Shown here: positions 16,165-24,414 of the stretch, piece by piece
Numbering within the stretch: the first letter of the stretch is position 1
Layout: each line of letters starts with the position of its first letter
From: Zobellia barbeyronii
GTDB taxonomy: Bacteria > Bacteroidota > Bacteroidia > Flavobacteriales > Flavobacteriaceae
Direction of reading: 5' to 3'
Assembly: GCF_018603515.1 (NCBI RefSeq)
Contig: NZ_JACATN010000006.1
Location: forward strand, 186,001-250,000
Length of the DNA stretch: 64,000 bases
Notes under the pieces: generated by a model
Told to the model about the DNA's origin: nothing
Database searches by the model: none
Seen by the model: only the letters and a program-made list of their open reading frames with translations
Translations under genes and position numbers: made by a program

Positions 16165-19077
16165 TTAATTTACGATAGCATCGTAAATCACCTGTTGAAT
16201 TCGGGTTCGTAAACCTGATTTAATCAAAAGGGTATTTGAAGAGGAAGGGTAAGTTCTATTGCTTAAAAATACATAGACAATTTCTTCTTCAGGATCAGCC
16301 CAAGTATAGGTTCCTGTAAAACCACTATGTCCAAAACTTTTTCGTGAAACACATCCGCAAGTAGGACCACTATCTTTTAACTGTGGTTTATCAAAACCAA
16401 CACCACGCCTTACATTTTTATCGCAAAAGTAACAGGTATTGAATTTTTTAACAGTTCGTGTATCTAAAAATCGTGTACCTCCATAGAAGCCGTTTTGCAA
16501 GTACATTTGCATAATCTTAGCAACATCTCCTGCATTACTAAAAAGTCCGGCATGACCACCAACACCACCTTGCATAGCTGCGCCCATATCATGAACATAA
16601 CCCTGAACGGTCTCGTAACGGTAATATTTATCTTCCTCAGAAGGAACAATTCTATTCTTAGGGAATTTTTCAAGTGGATTATAACTGGTACTTGACGCAC
16701 CTATTGGTTGGTAAAGAAATTTATCTACTTGCTCATCAACGCGTTTCTTGCCTACCTTTTCTATGTATTTTTTCATTACATAATAGCCAACATCACTATA
16801 CCTATATCGGTTAGATTTTAAATCTTGACGACCAATTCTATTATATATTGAATCGTTGTAAGCATCTGCTAAATAAAGTTTGTCCGTTACTTTATAAGAA
16901 AAACCATCCGTAGGTTCTGTTCTATAGAATTCTTTTGATGGCTTCCTATCCTTATCTAAGGTATCTACATAAAAAGCAATCCATGCTGGTAGCCTTCCGT
17001 AGTGTGATAATGCTTTAAGCACGGTAACGTTCTTTAATTCGGTGTCCGCATATGCGGGAATCAATTCTTGAAACGTATTGTTTAGCTTAATATCTCCTTC
17101 TTCCTCCATTTTCATAATCATAGGAAGGGTCCCTAATATTTTGGTAATGGATGCCAAATCATAAATATTATCTGGAGTAATACTGTCCTTAGAGTCATAT
17201 GTGGGTTTTCCAAAACCTTTATTGTAAATGACCTTTCCTCTTCTAGCAATTAAAACTTGGGCTCCCGGAAACATAAGAGAATCTAGCCCATGTTGAACCA
17301 AAGTGTCTACTTCTGCCAGTTTAGCCGCATCAAAACCAACTCTTTCAGGGAAACTATACCCCAACCTGAGTAATGATTTTAACTTAATCTGAGTATTTAC
17401 CGGAAAATCTTTATGTGCAGTAACAGGAAGCTTACCCTCTGCCGGAATAGCGCCGAAAATCAGCTGAGCTGCCTTACGCTGCGCTAATTCACTATTTTGA
17501 TATGCTACCACTACTCCATCTATACTTTTGAAAGAAGACACATCTAAAAGTGTATACGGCTTGGCAAATACAGAAAGGATAACGTTAGACGTTCGCTCAT
17601 CGGCTATTTCCTGTAACCATTGTAATTCCTTCTTTGAAAACTTATACGCTTTCCAAGGACTTTCATTGCTCTTATGATGACCTATAATCACCAAGTTATA
17701 ATCTTTAAGTTTATTTTTTAACGTGGCGATATCACTGCCGTTCACTTGCGTCACCGTTGCATACTTGTTCAGCTCTTCTATAAACGGGTCACTATCTGCA
17801 TCACCAAACTTTACGTAGGCTATTTTCTTATTTTCCAACCGCTTAACACCCATCAGGTAGAAATTATTCTTCACGACTGTCAAAGCATTTTCAATAGCCT
17901 CTTCGTAAATCAGGTCATCGGTTCTTGAGTTAAGGTCCTCATACAGGTTTTCTAACGCTATAGGCTTATAGCTATTTAGTCCAACCTTGTATTTAGCCAT
18001 TAAAATCTTCTTAACGGAACTAGCCAATCTTTCTTCGGAAATCTTACCCTTATCGTATGCTTTTGTTAACTTTTCTTTCGCCTTTTTTACTTCCGTTGGC
18101 ATCAACAAAATATCATTACCAGCCATAAACGCAGCCACTTCAGCATCACCATCTTTTCCATGGTTAGTAACTCCTTTCATATTAAGGGCATCCGTAAACA
18201 CGAGTCCTTCAAAGCACATTTGTTCTTTTAGCAATCCAGAAATAATTTGCTCGGATAGCGAAGAAGGAAGTTCTTTTTTCAACTCTAATGCTGGAACCTC
18301 TAAGTGGGCGACCATAACACTACTTAACCCTGCATCTATCAATCTTCTGAACGGATATAGTTCTACACTGTCCAAACGTTCTTTTGTAAAATTGATAATT
18401 GGTAGTGCTTTATGTGAGTCTGTAGCGGTATCGCCGTGACCCGGAAAATGTTTCCCGCTAGAAAGTACACCTACACTTTCCATACCTTTCATAAAAGCAA
18501 TACCCTTTTCGGCAACGTTTTCTCGGTCTTCACCAAAAGAACGATTACCTATAATCGGGTTTTGAGGATTTGTATTGATATCCACATCGGGAGCAAAATT
18601 AATGTGCACTCCCAACCGCTTGGCATGTTCACCAATACGTTTACCTACTTTGTGTACAATTGTATTATCCGTTATTGCGCCAAGAGTCATATTCCATGGA
18701 AAAGCATAGGTAGAATCTAACCGCATGGCAAGACCCCACTCCGCATCCATACCAATCATAAGTGGTATTTTTGAAACCGACTGAAACTCGTTCGTTAATT
18801 TTGCTTGTCTTACTGGGCCGCCTGTAGAAAAAATGACGCCTCCTATTTGCTCTTCTTTAATAAGTGCCTTTACTTTATCCGTACTGGATTTTGCTTGATC
18901 AGAAGCAACCATAACCATAAACAGTTGGCCTAACTTCTGCTCCAAAGTCATTTCATCATAACGTGCATCAACCCATTTGCTTTGGCTCAAACTATCTTTG
19001 GTAACCAAAGGATGTTGCTGGGCACTTGCACTCAGAAATACAAAAAAAAGTAAGGAAAAAATTGGAAAAACCCGCAT
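16165..19077 (-). CDS. GH3 beta-N-acetylhexosaminidase fused to a serine hydrolase
   Basis: Exported 970-residue enzyme with two domains. After a signal peptide (1-20, ending SASAQ) comes a glycoside hydrolase family 3 domain of NagZ type (about 30-370): KHFPGHGDTATDSH at 209-222 with the Asp220-His222 acid/base dyad, and VFTDALNMKG with nucleophile Asp296. A GH3 C-terminal-like region follows (to ~575). From ~585 is a beta-lactamase/DD-peptidase-like serine hydrolase: LASITK with Ser643 and Lys646, then YRYSDVGYYVMKKY and GHSGFTGT. It may cleave GlcNAc from peptidoglycan fragments and act on the peptide or ester side. This fusion recurs in Bacteroidota. Located upstream of bshA on the same strand. 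Confidence 0.92.
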   Translation of the reverse strand: MRVFPIFSLLFFVFLSASAQQHPLVTKDSLSQSKWVDARYDEMTLEQKLGQLFMVMVASDQAKSSTDKVKALIKEEQIGGVIFSTGGPVRQAKLTNEFQSVSKIPLMIGMDAEWGLAMRLDSTYAFPWNMTLGAITDNTIVHKVGKRIGEHAKRLGVHINFAPDVDINTNPQNPIIGNRSFGEDRENVAEKGIAFMKGMESVGVLSSGKHFPGHGDTATDSHKALPIINFTKERLDSVELYPFRRLIDAGLSSVMVAHLEVPALELKKELPSSLSEQIISGLLKEQMCFEGLVFTDALNMKGVTNHGKDGDAEVAAFMAGNDILLMPTEVKKAKEKLTKAYDKGKISEERLASSVKKILMAKYKVGLNSYKPIALENLYEDLNSRTDDLIYEEAIENALTVVKNNFYLMGVKRLENKKIAYVKFGDADSDPFIEELNKYATVTQVNGSDIATLKNKLKDYNLVIIGHHKSNESPWKAYKFSKKELQWLQEIADERTSNVILSVFAKPYTLLDVSSFKSIDGVVVAYQNSELAQRKAAQLIFGAIPAEGKLPVTAHKDFPVNTQIKLKSLLRLGYSFPERVGFDAAKLAEVDTLVQHGLDSLMFPGAQVLIARRGKVIYNKGFGKPTYDSKDSITPDNIYDLASITKILGTLPMIMKMEEEGDIKLNNTFQELIPAYADTELKNVTVLKALSHYGRLPAWIAFYVDTLDKDRKPSKEFYRTEPTDGFSYKVTDKLYLADAYNDSIYNRIGRQDLKSNRYRYSDVGYYVMKKYIEKVGKKRVDEQVDKFLYQPIGASSTSYNPLEKFPKNRIVPSEEDKYYRYETVQGYVHDMGAAMQGGVGGHAGLFSNAGDVAKIMQMYLQNGFYGGTRFLDTRTVKKFNTCYFCDKNVRRGVGFDKPQLKDSGPTCGCVSRKSFGHSGFTGTYTWADPEEEIVYVFLSNRTYPSSSNTLLIKSGLRTRIQQVIYDAIVN

Positions 19078-19182
19078 TACTAAATTGATCTATGGCAATA
19101 ACTAAAAACTAAATGGAATATTGCATTTCATCCGATATATATAATAAAATCAATACCTCAGAAAAGGAAATAGATTTTCGTT

Positions 19183-19665
19183 TTACAAAAAACGAGAATG
19201 CCAGCTCTCCGAAGCAGGTACTTCCCAGTGCTCTTGGTACTCCAATTTATTAGTAACCAAGTTGTTGAAAACAATAGTATTTTTTGATACTGCTTTCTGC
19301 TTAGCCATCTTTTTAAAATCTATCAAAGATTTATAAGCTACATGTTCGCCCTGCTTATAGGAAACATTCATCTTATCCAATAACTCAACATTATACTTTT
19401 TTTCTAAATGCTGAATAAAATGTACAGAAGCGTCTATTGAACAACCAGATGCCGCGGTAGCACTTTGGTCCAAAGCCACAATAATAAATCGTCTATATTT
19501 TATTTCATATCCAGCTTTTAACTGACTCCCATGGGCAGTCCACTCGGTTATGAATTCATCAAATTCTTTCTGTATTTCCTCTAGTTCTGTATCCGTAAAG
19601 CTACGACTACCTTGATAGATCCAAATACGTGAAGCATCCGGTAAAGTATTAAATTCTACTAGCAT
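19183..19665 (-). CDS. Conserved Flavobacteriia protein of unknown function
   Basis: Soluble protein of 160 residues, no signal peptide or membrane segment. Conserved features include WIYQGSRSFT near the start and DQSATAASGCSIDASVHFIQ in the middle. Relatives are often labelled ABC transporter ATPase, but there is no Walker A, Walker B or LSGGQ motif and the length is too short, so that name is unsupported. It lies 38 bases after the HdrB-like gene, suggesting a common transcript with the iron-sulfur module. The conserved Ser-Gly-Cys could be functional. Role unknown. Confidence 0.85.
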   Translation of the reverse strand: MLVEFNTLPDASRIWIYQGSRSFTDTELEEIQKEFDEFITEWTAHGSQLKAGYEIKYRRFIIVALDQSATAASGCSIDASVHFIQHLEKKYNVELLDKMNVSYKQGEHVAYKSLIDFKKMAKQKAVSKNTIVFNNLVTNKLEYQEHWEVPASESWHSRFL

Positions 19666-19703
19666 CTTTTAGTGTTCTAATTTGGGGTTCTTAAATCAGG
19701 GTA

Positions 19704-20495
19704 TTACAGATCTCCTGCCGATGCAATAAGTTCGGCTATATCCATTACAGCAATTGCCCCTTCTTTTTCTTTATTCTTAACACCGTCCGTCATCATCGTA
19801 TTACAAAATGGGCATCCCGCTGCAATAATTTCCGGCTGGGTTTCCATTGCCTGTTCGGTACGTTCAATATTTATGTCCTTATCGCCTTTTTCTGGCTCTT
19901 TGAACATTTGAGCTCCACCAGCACCACAACATAATCCCTTTTCCTTACAGCTTTTCATTTCGATAAGCTCGGCATCCAGTTTACGAATTAACTCCCGTGG
20001 AGCTTCATAAACGTTGTTTGCTCTTCCTAAGTAACAAGGGTCATGATACGTGATACGTTTACCTTTGAATTGACCACCTTCTAACGTAATTCTTTTATCA
20101 TCAAAAAGCGTTTTCAAAAATTGCGTATGATGAACTACCTCATAATGACCTCCTAAACCAGGATATTCATTTTTTATGGTATTAAAACAATGCGGACAAG
20201 CCGTTACAATTTTATTTATTCCGTAGGCATTCATTACCTCTATATTGGTAGCTGCCTGCATTTGAAAAAGAAATTCGTTCCCAGACCTTTTTGCAGGGTC
20301 TCCAGTACAACTTTCTTCGGTTCCCAAAACGGCAAAAGATACGTTTGCCCTGTTCAGCAATTGAACAAATGCTTTGGTTATTTTCTTTGCCCTATCGTCA
20401 AAACTTCCTGCGCAGCCTACCCAAAATAATACTTCTGGCTTTTGGCCTGCGGCAAAAAGTTCTGCCATTGTTGGAACCTTTAATTCGTTCGCCAT
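19704..20495 (-). CDS. HdrB-like CCG-domain iron-sulfur protein
   Basis: (Fe-S)-binding protein of 263 residues with the cysteine-rich (CCG) domain of heterodisulfide reductase subunit B, GlpC and LldE/LutA types. Motifs are FWVGCAGSFDDRAKK near the N-terminus, ACPHCFNTIKNEY, YHDPCYLGRANNVYEAP and CKEKGLCCGAGGAQMF. The first CCG repeat is degenerate (SCTGDPAKRSG), so it may hold one rather than two clusters. No membrane segment: a cytoplasmic partner of the HdrC-like membrane protein encoded 52 bases upstream. The electron donor and acceptor are unknown. Confidence 0.9.
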   Translation of the reverse strand: MANELKVPTMAELFAAGQKPEVLFWVGCAGSFDDRAKKITKAFVQLLNRANVSFAVLGTEESCTGDPAKRSGNEFLFQMQAATNIEVMNAYGINKIVTACPHCFNTIKNEYPGLGGHYEVVHHTQFLKTLFDDKRITLEGGQFKGKRITYHDPCYLGRANNVYEAPRELIRKLDAELIEMKSCKEKGLCCGAGGAQMFKEPEKGDKDINIERTEQAMETQPEIIAAGCPFCNTMMTDGVKNKEKEGAIAVMDIAELIASAGDL

Positions 20496-20547
20496 TATAA
20501 AAAATTCAAGTTCTAATAAATTAATTTAAGTAACCATAAAAGCCTAC

Positions 20548-21873
20548 TTACTCTTCTTTGGCCCAATTTAGGCGGTCCATTTGATTGAAAGGCCATGGAG
20601 CACCATTGTTCTCTATATTACCCATCATGTTATTCAAATCCGTAGGCGCAGCAGACTGCTCCATTACTAAATATTGACGCATATCCATAATTATGGAAAG
20701 TGGATCAATACTTACCGGACAAGCTTCAACACATGCATTACAAGTAGTACATGCCCATAATTCTTCAGGAGATATGTAGCCATCCAACAATTGCTTGCCA
20801 TCATCAACAAATGTCCCGTTATTGGCGTCTATATTTTTACCTACTTCCGTAAGTCTATCCCTAGTATCCATCATGATTTTCCTAGGAGACAATTTTTTTC
20901 CAGTTTGGTTTGCAGGACATTCGTCCGTACAACGACCACACTCTGTACAGGTATATGAATTTAAAAGTTGTACCCAACTCAAATCCGTAACATCAGAAGC
21001 ACCAAATTTAGCAGGCTCTTCCGCATCTTCTGCAGGAGCTGCAAAAGGATCCGCTGAAGGGTCCATCATTAATTTCACTTCTGCCGTTACTGCATCTGAA
21101 TTTTTAAACTGTCCTTTAGGAACCAGTTTTCCATAATACGTATTAGGAAAAGCTAAAAGAATATGCAAATGTTTAGAATAGTAGAGGTAATTTAAAAAGC
21201 AAAGAATACCAATAATATGTATCCACCATGCAGTTCTTTCAACAAGAATTAATGAACTTATTGACATCCCTTCAAAAAGCGGCGCTATATACTGACTTAC
21301 AGGAAACGAGCCTGCTTCTGTATAATGGGCAGCTCCCATTTGCTGTAGTTGATAATCAGCTCCGTTCATGGTTAAAAACAGAGTCATCAATACCAATTCT
21401 ATATACAGAATAAGATTTCCATCTTCTTTTGGCCATCCTGCCATTTCAGGTTTCATAAACCTTTTAATACGAATGACATTTCTACGTATCCAAAAAATGG
21501 TTACCGCAACAATGACCAATATTGCCAATATTTCAAAAGAACCTATCAATGCATCGTAAACAACTCCTAATGGAGCAAAAAGACGGTGCGTTCCTAGAAT
21601 ACCGTCTAAAATAATTTCTACTACTTCAATATTTATAATGATAAAACCAACATATACAATAATATGTAGAAAACCGGCAATAGGACGCACGACCATTTTA
21701 CTTTGGCCTAAGGCAATTTTTGCCATGTTCTTCCATCGCTGACTTGTATTATCAGAGACATCTACATCTTTACCTAGTTTTATGTTCCTAGACAGACGTT
21801 TTACATTTCGCGCAAAAAAGCCTATTCCGGCTATTAGTACGATTACAAATAAAATATTTGAGAGGTATTCCAT
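20548..21873 (-). CDS. HdrC-like membrane 4Fe-4S protein
   Basis: Integral membrane redox protein of 441 residues. Five hydrophobic segments (about 5-22, 62-88, 108-128, 150-170, 215-240) resemble the NarI/HdrE-type cytochrome b module. Two [4Fe-4S] motifs follow on the cytoplasmic side: CTECGRCTDECP and CTTCNACVEACP. Together with the HdrB-like protein it should pass electrons between the quinone pool and a soluble partner. The stop codon of the MCE gene abuts this start (no intergenic base), so the two are on one transcript. Substrate not known. Confidence 0.9.
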   Translation of the reverse strand: MEYLSNILFVIVLIAGIGFFARNVKRLSRNIKLGKDVDVSDNTSQRWKNMAKIALGQSKMVVRPIAGFLHIIVYVGFIIINIEVVEIILDGILGTHRLFAPLGVVYDALIGSFEILAILVIVAVTIFWIRRNVIRIKRFMKPEMAGWPKEDGNLILYIELVLMTLFLTMNGADYQLQQMGAAHYTEAGSFPVSQYIAPLFEGMSISSLILVERTAWWIHIIGILCFLNYLYYSKHLHILLAFPNTYYGKLVPKGQFKNSDAVTAEVKLMMDPSADPFAAPAEDAEEPAKFGASDVTDLSWVQLLNSYTCTECGRCTDECPANQTGKKLSPRKIMMDTRDRLTEVGKNIDANNGTFVDDGKQLLDGYISPEELWACTTCNACVEACPVSIDPLSIIMDMRQYLVMEQSAAPTDLNNMMGNIENNGAPWPFNQMDRLNWAKEE

Positions 21874-22845
21874 CTATTGTTCTGGTTGTTGAGGATTGGC
21901 TGGGTCTTCTTCGGGAAGTTCGTATTCCGTCTGTTTTTTACCAAAAACAGATACATTTACATAACGTTTAGGATTCAAACGAAAATCTTGCAACAAGAGA
22001 TCTAACTCTCTAGAGGCGTTATTAAGATTGTCATATAGCTCTTCATCTTTCACAAGTTTACCAAGTGTTCCGTTTCCGTTTTCAATATTAGCCATTAATG
22101 TATTCAAATTGCCCATGGTAGATTCTAAATTTGCCAGTGTACGGCCTAGACCAGCATTATTTAATGAATCTGATAGCTTGGCGAAATTGGATGTCAACTC
22201 TTGAAAATTATCTAAAGATTGATTTAATCTACTCTCATTACTACTTAATATTCTATTTAGAACATCGGCACTTTTCTGAAAACTGGCTACTGTACTATTA
22301 AGTCCGCTAAGTGTTTGCCTTAAATCATTTTTAGCTCTATCATCCAAAACCTCGTTTACATTCATAAGCAAACTATCTGCATTGGTAACAGCGCCTTCCA
22401 CTTTTCTCTGCAATGGCGTAAGTTGTTTTTGTACCAATTGGGTAAGTCCCAACTGAATATTACTAGGTAAAGTATCACCAGATACTGCCATTGGCGTACC
22501 ATCAAAAACGGGTTTTACCTGTATGCCCTTACCCCCAATAATACCTGTATCATATAGTTCTGCAGTACTATGCTTGGAGAAATTGAAATCACTTTTTATA
22601 AAAAGTGAAACCAAAAGACTACCACTGTGGTCTTTAAATTTTACATCTGTAACATTACCTACAACAAAACCGTTTATGGTTACCGGAGTACCTACTTGAA
22701 GACCTCCAACTTCTTGATATACAGCATATACAGTTTTTCCATCTTCAAATAATGGCGATGATTTTAAATAGCTAAAGCCTAAAATGAACAACAGTATACC
22801 ACCTATTACAATGATTCCTGTTTTTATTTCCCTGGATAGTTTCAA
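21874..22845 (-). CDS. MlaD/MCE family lipid-transport protein
   Basis: MCE-domain protein of 323 residues, the substrate-binding part of a Mla/Mce-type lipid transporter. A single N-terminal membrane anchor (GIIVIGGILLFILGFSYL, about 10-27) is followed by the MCE domain (about 38-115, VGGLQVGTPVTINGFVVGNV) and a long helical, Ser/Leu/Asn-rich tail (LSGLNSTVASFQKSADVLNR) that may form the MCE tube. No ATPase or permease gene is adjacent, so the remaining subunits must be elsewhere. It is the upstream neighbour of the HdrC-like gene and abuts it. Confidence 0.9.
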   Translation of the reverse strand: MKLSREIKTGIIVIGGILLFILGFSYLKSSPLFEDGKTVYAVYQEVGGLQVGTPVTINGFVVGNVTDVKFKDHSGSLLVSLFIKSDFNFSKHSTAELYDTGIIGGKGIQVKPVFDGTPMAVSGDTLPSNIQLGLTQLVQKQLTPLQRKVEGAVTNADSLLMNVNEVLDDRAKNDLRQTLSGLNSTVASFQKSADVLNRILSSNESRLNQSLDNFQELTSNFAKLSDSLNNAGLGRTLANLESTMGNLNTLMANIENGNGTLGKLVKDEELYDNLNNASRELDLLLQDFRLNPKRYVNVSVFGKKQTEYELPEEDPANPQQPEQ

Positions 22846-22897
22846 AAGGATCGATTTTGGGTTAATAAGAGACTTCGTTTAACACATAGGTCTCTAA

Positions 22898-22905
22898 CAA
22901 AATTA
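22898..22905 (-). promoter_or_regulatory. Possible -7 box upstream of the MCE gene
   Basis: On the minus strand this reads TAATTTTG, matching the Bacteroidota -7 consensus TAnnTTTG, 52 bases before the ATG at 22845. No TTTG is found at the expected -33 distance, so this is a weak call. Confidence 0.3.
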
Positions 22906-22945
22906 GAAATAAAATATGGAAGGTACTTACTTATTGATACTAAAC

Positions 22946-24298
22946 CTACTTAAGACTATCTTTAAAGGGTATTCGTTTACCATCTCTATAGGCTACGATG
23001 TACGATGTGGTATATCCCCTTGAATCTGCTTTGGATTTTAATATTTTCGCTTCCTCTACTGTACTTGCGCTGCCATACACATACCTGTACAACCCTTTAA
23101 AAGGCTCTTTTTCCACACTAGTCAATCCATTAAAAGAAGAAGTTCGTAATGGAATGTTTTTAGCACTGGCCATAATTTGAACTTTATAAACCACATTTGA
23201 CTTAGCTTCCCTACGAGCAGTAGCTTCATCCCTTCTTTTCGGTTCTTCTTTTTTGGAAACAACTGGTTTTTTACTTTCTTTAGCTTCTTCTATTATCTGT
23301 GTTGCCGCTTTCTTTTTTGCTTCCACAGGTATCTCTGTAGTTTTAGCAACTATTGGCTCATCCTTTATTTTCTTAGCAACTACTTTTTTCTTTGGCGCTA
23401 TAGCTTCCTTTTTAGGGGCTACCTCTTGCTTCTTAACTACTTCTGGCTCCGGAGCATCAGGAATAGTATTTATGGTATAATCTGCTACATTGGCCCTTAC
23501 GTTCTTTTTATAGGTAAGAATAGCATCCGCGATAGAAGTCGCCATATCATTTTGGCCTTTTTTCGAATTTAAATAAGCACCTTCTTCTTTATTGGTTAAA
23601 AAACCTGTCTCTACCAATACACTAGGCATAATAGTTTGGTGCAAAACTATAAATCCCGCCTGCTTTACCTTTCTATCGGTACGCTTTAATTTATTTGAAA
23701 AATTATCTTGAATAGCTTTTGCCAAGGCGATACTCTGATCCAAAAACTCTTCTTGCATTATAGTAAGCCCAATAACTGACTCCGGAGAATTGATGTCATA
23801 ACCAGCATACTTTGCCTTGTAATCATCCTCTAAATAGATCACAGAGTTCTCTTTCTTTGCGATTTCAAAGTTCTGCTTGTTAGCGTGAAGCCCTAAAACA
23901 AATGTTCCCGCACCGTGCGCATTTGATGTATGAGAATCACAATGGACCGAAACAAAAAGGTCTGCATTAGCCTTGTTAGCTATCTGACCACGCTCATACA
24001 AATCAACAAACGTATCATCGTTACGGGTATAAATAACTTTAATATCAGGATTTTTCTCAAGAATCGCTCCTGCTTTCAGAACAATGTTCAGGGCAATTTT
24101 CTTCTCTAAATAGCCATTTCCCATATTACCTGGATCATGGCCACCATGCCCTGCATCTAGGACAACAATAAACTTGTCGTCATCGGTATCTTCGGTATTA
24201 TTATTGTGGAAAGAAGATAAAATTAGGGTTAAAAAAACAATAGGAAATAAAAGAAACCGTCGTACGCGCATGTTCACACTGTATTTGTAAGCCTTCAT
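22946..24298 (-). CDS. N-acetylmuramoyl-L-alanine amidase with SPOR domain
   Basis: Exported peptidoglycan amidase of 450 residues. After an N-terminal signal segment (to ~32) comes an Amidase_3 domain (about 43-260): VVLDAGHGGHDPG with zinc ligand His51, FVSVHCDSH with another His, and LVETGFLTN with the catalytic Glu. A Lys/Glu/Ala/Val-rich linker (~275-370) leads to a C-terminal SPOR domain (from ~372, VYKVQIMASAKNIPL), which binds denuded glycan at division sites. An alternative start at Met10 would remove a basic leader without changing the domains. Divergent from lptD; the promoter at 24384-24414 fits this gene. Confidence 0.93.
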   Translation of the reverse strand: MKAYKYSVNMRVRRFLLFPIVFLTLILSSFHNNNTEDTDDDKFIVVLDAGHGGHDPGNMGNGYLEKKIALNIVLKAGAILEKNPDIKVIYTRNDDTFVDLYERGQIANKANADLFVSVHCDSHTSNAHGAGTFVLGLHANKQNFEIAKKENSVIYLEDDYKAKYAGYDINSPESVIGLTIMQEEFLDQSIALAKAIQDNFSNKLKRTDRKVKQAGFIVLHQTIMPSVLVETGFLTNKEEGAYLNSKKGQNDMATSIADAILTYKKNVRANVADYTINTIPDAPEPEVVKKQEVAPKKEAIAPKKKVVAKKIKDEPIVAKTTEIPVEAKKKAATQIIEEAKESKKPVVSKKEEPKRRDEATARREAKSNVVYKVQIMASAKNIPLRTSSFNGLTSVEKEPFKGLYRYVYGSASTVEEAKILKSKADSRGYTTSYIVAYRDGKRIPFKDSLK

Positions 24299-24348
24299 TA
24301 ATGGTTAAATTTATGGTAACACCCTGTATGGGGAACGAAAAATATATG

Positions 24349-24356
24349 TAAGTTTG
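24349..24356 (+). promoter_or_regulatory. Possible lptD -7 box
   Basis: TAAGTTTG matches TAnnTTTG, 47 bases before the TTG start of lptD. A TATG with 18 bases of spacing stands where the -33 TTTG should be, one mismatch. Confidence 0.35.
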
Positions 24357-24383
24357 AACTCCGAAAACAAAGCCAAACGGTTA

Positions 24384-24414
24384 CAAAAATAGGATATATA
24401 GCCTTGCAATCAAA
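24384..24414 (-). promoter_or_regulatory. Promoter for the SPOR amidase
   Basis: On the minus strand: TTTG (24414-24411), a 19-base spacer, then TATTTTTG (24391-24384). Both boxes and the spacing match the Bacteroidota sigma-A consensus. Predicted RNA start is near 24377, giving a leader of about 80 bases before the ATG at 24298. It overlaps the first codons of the divergent lptD gene. Confidence 0.6.

Noticed and set aside
17987-18439. 150-residue plus-strand frame inside the GH3 fusion gene
   Set aside because: Antisense to the catalytic domain with intact active-site residues; Ser/Pro-rich shadow translation.
19183-19665. ABC transporter ATPase label for the 160-residue protein
   Set aside because: No Walker A, Walker B or signature motif, and too short for an ABC ATPase.
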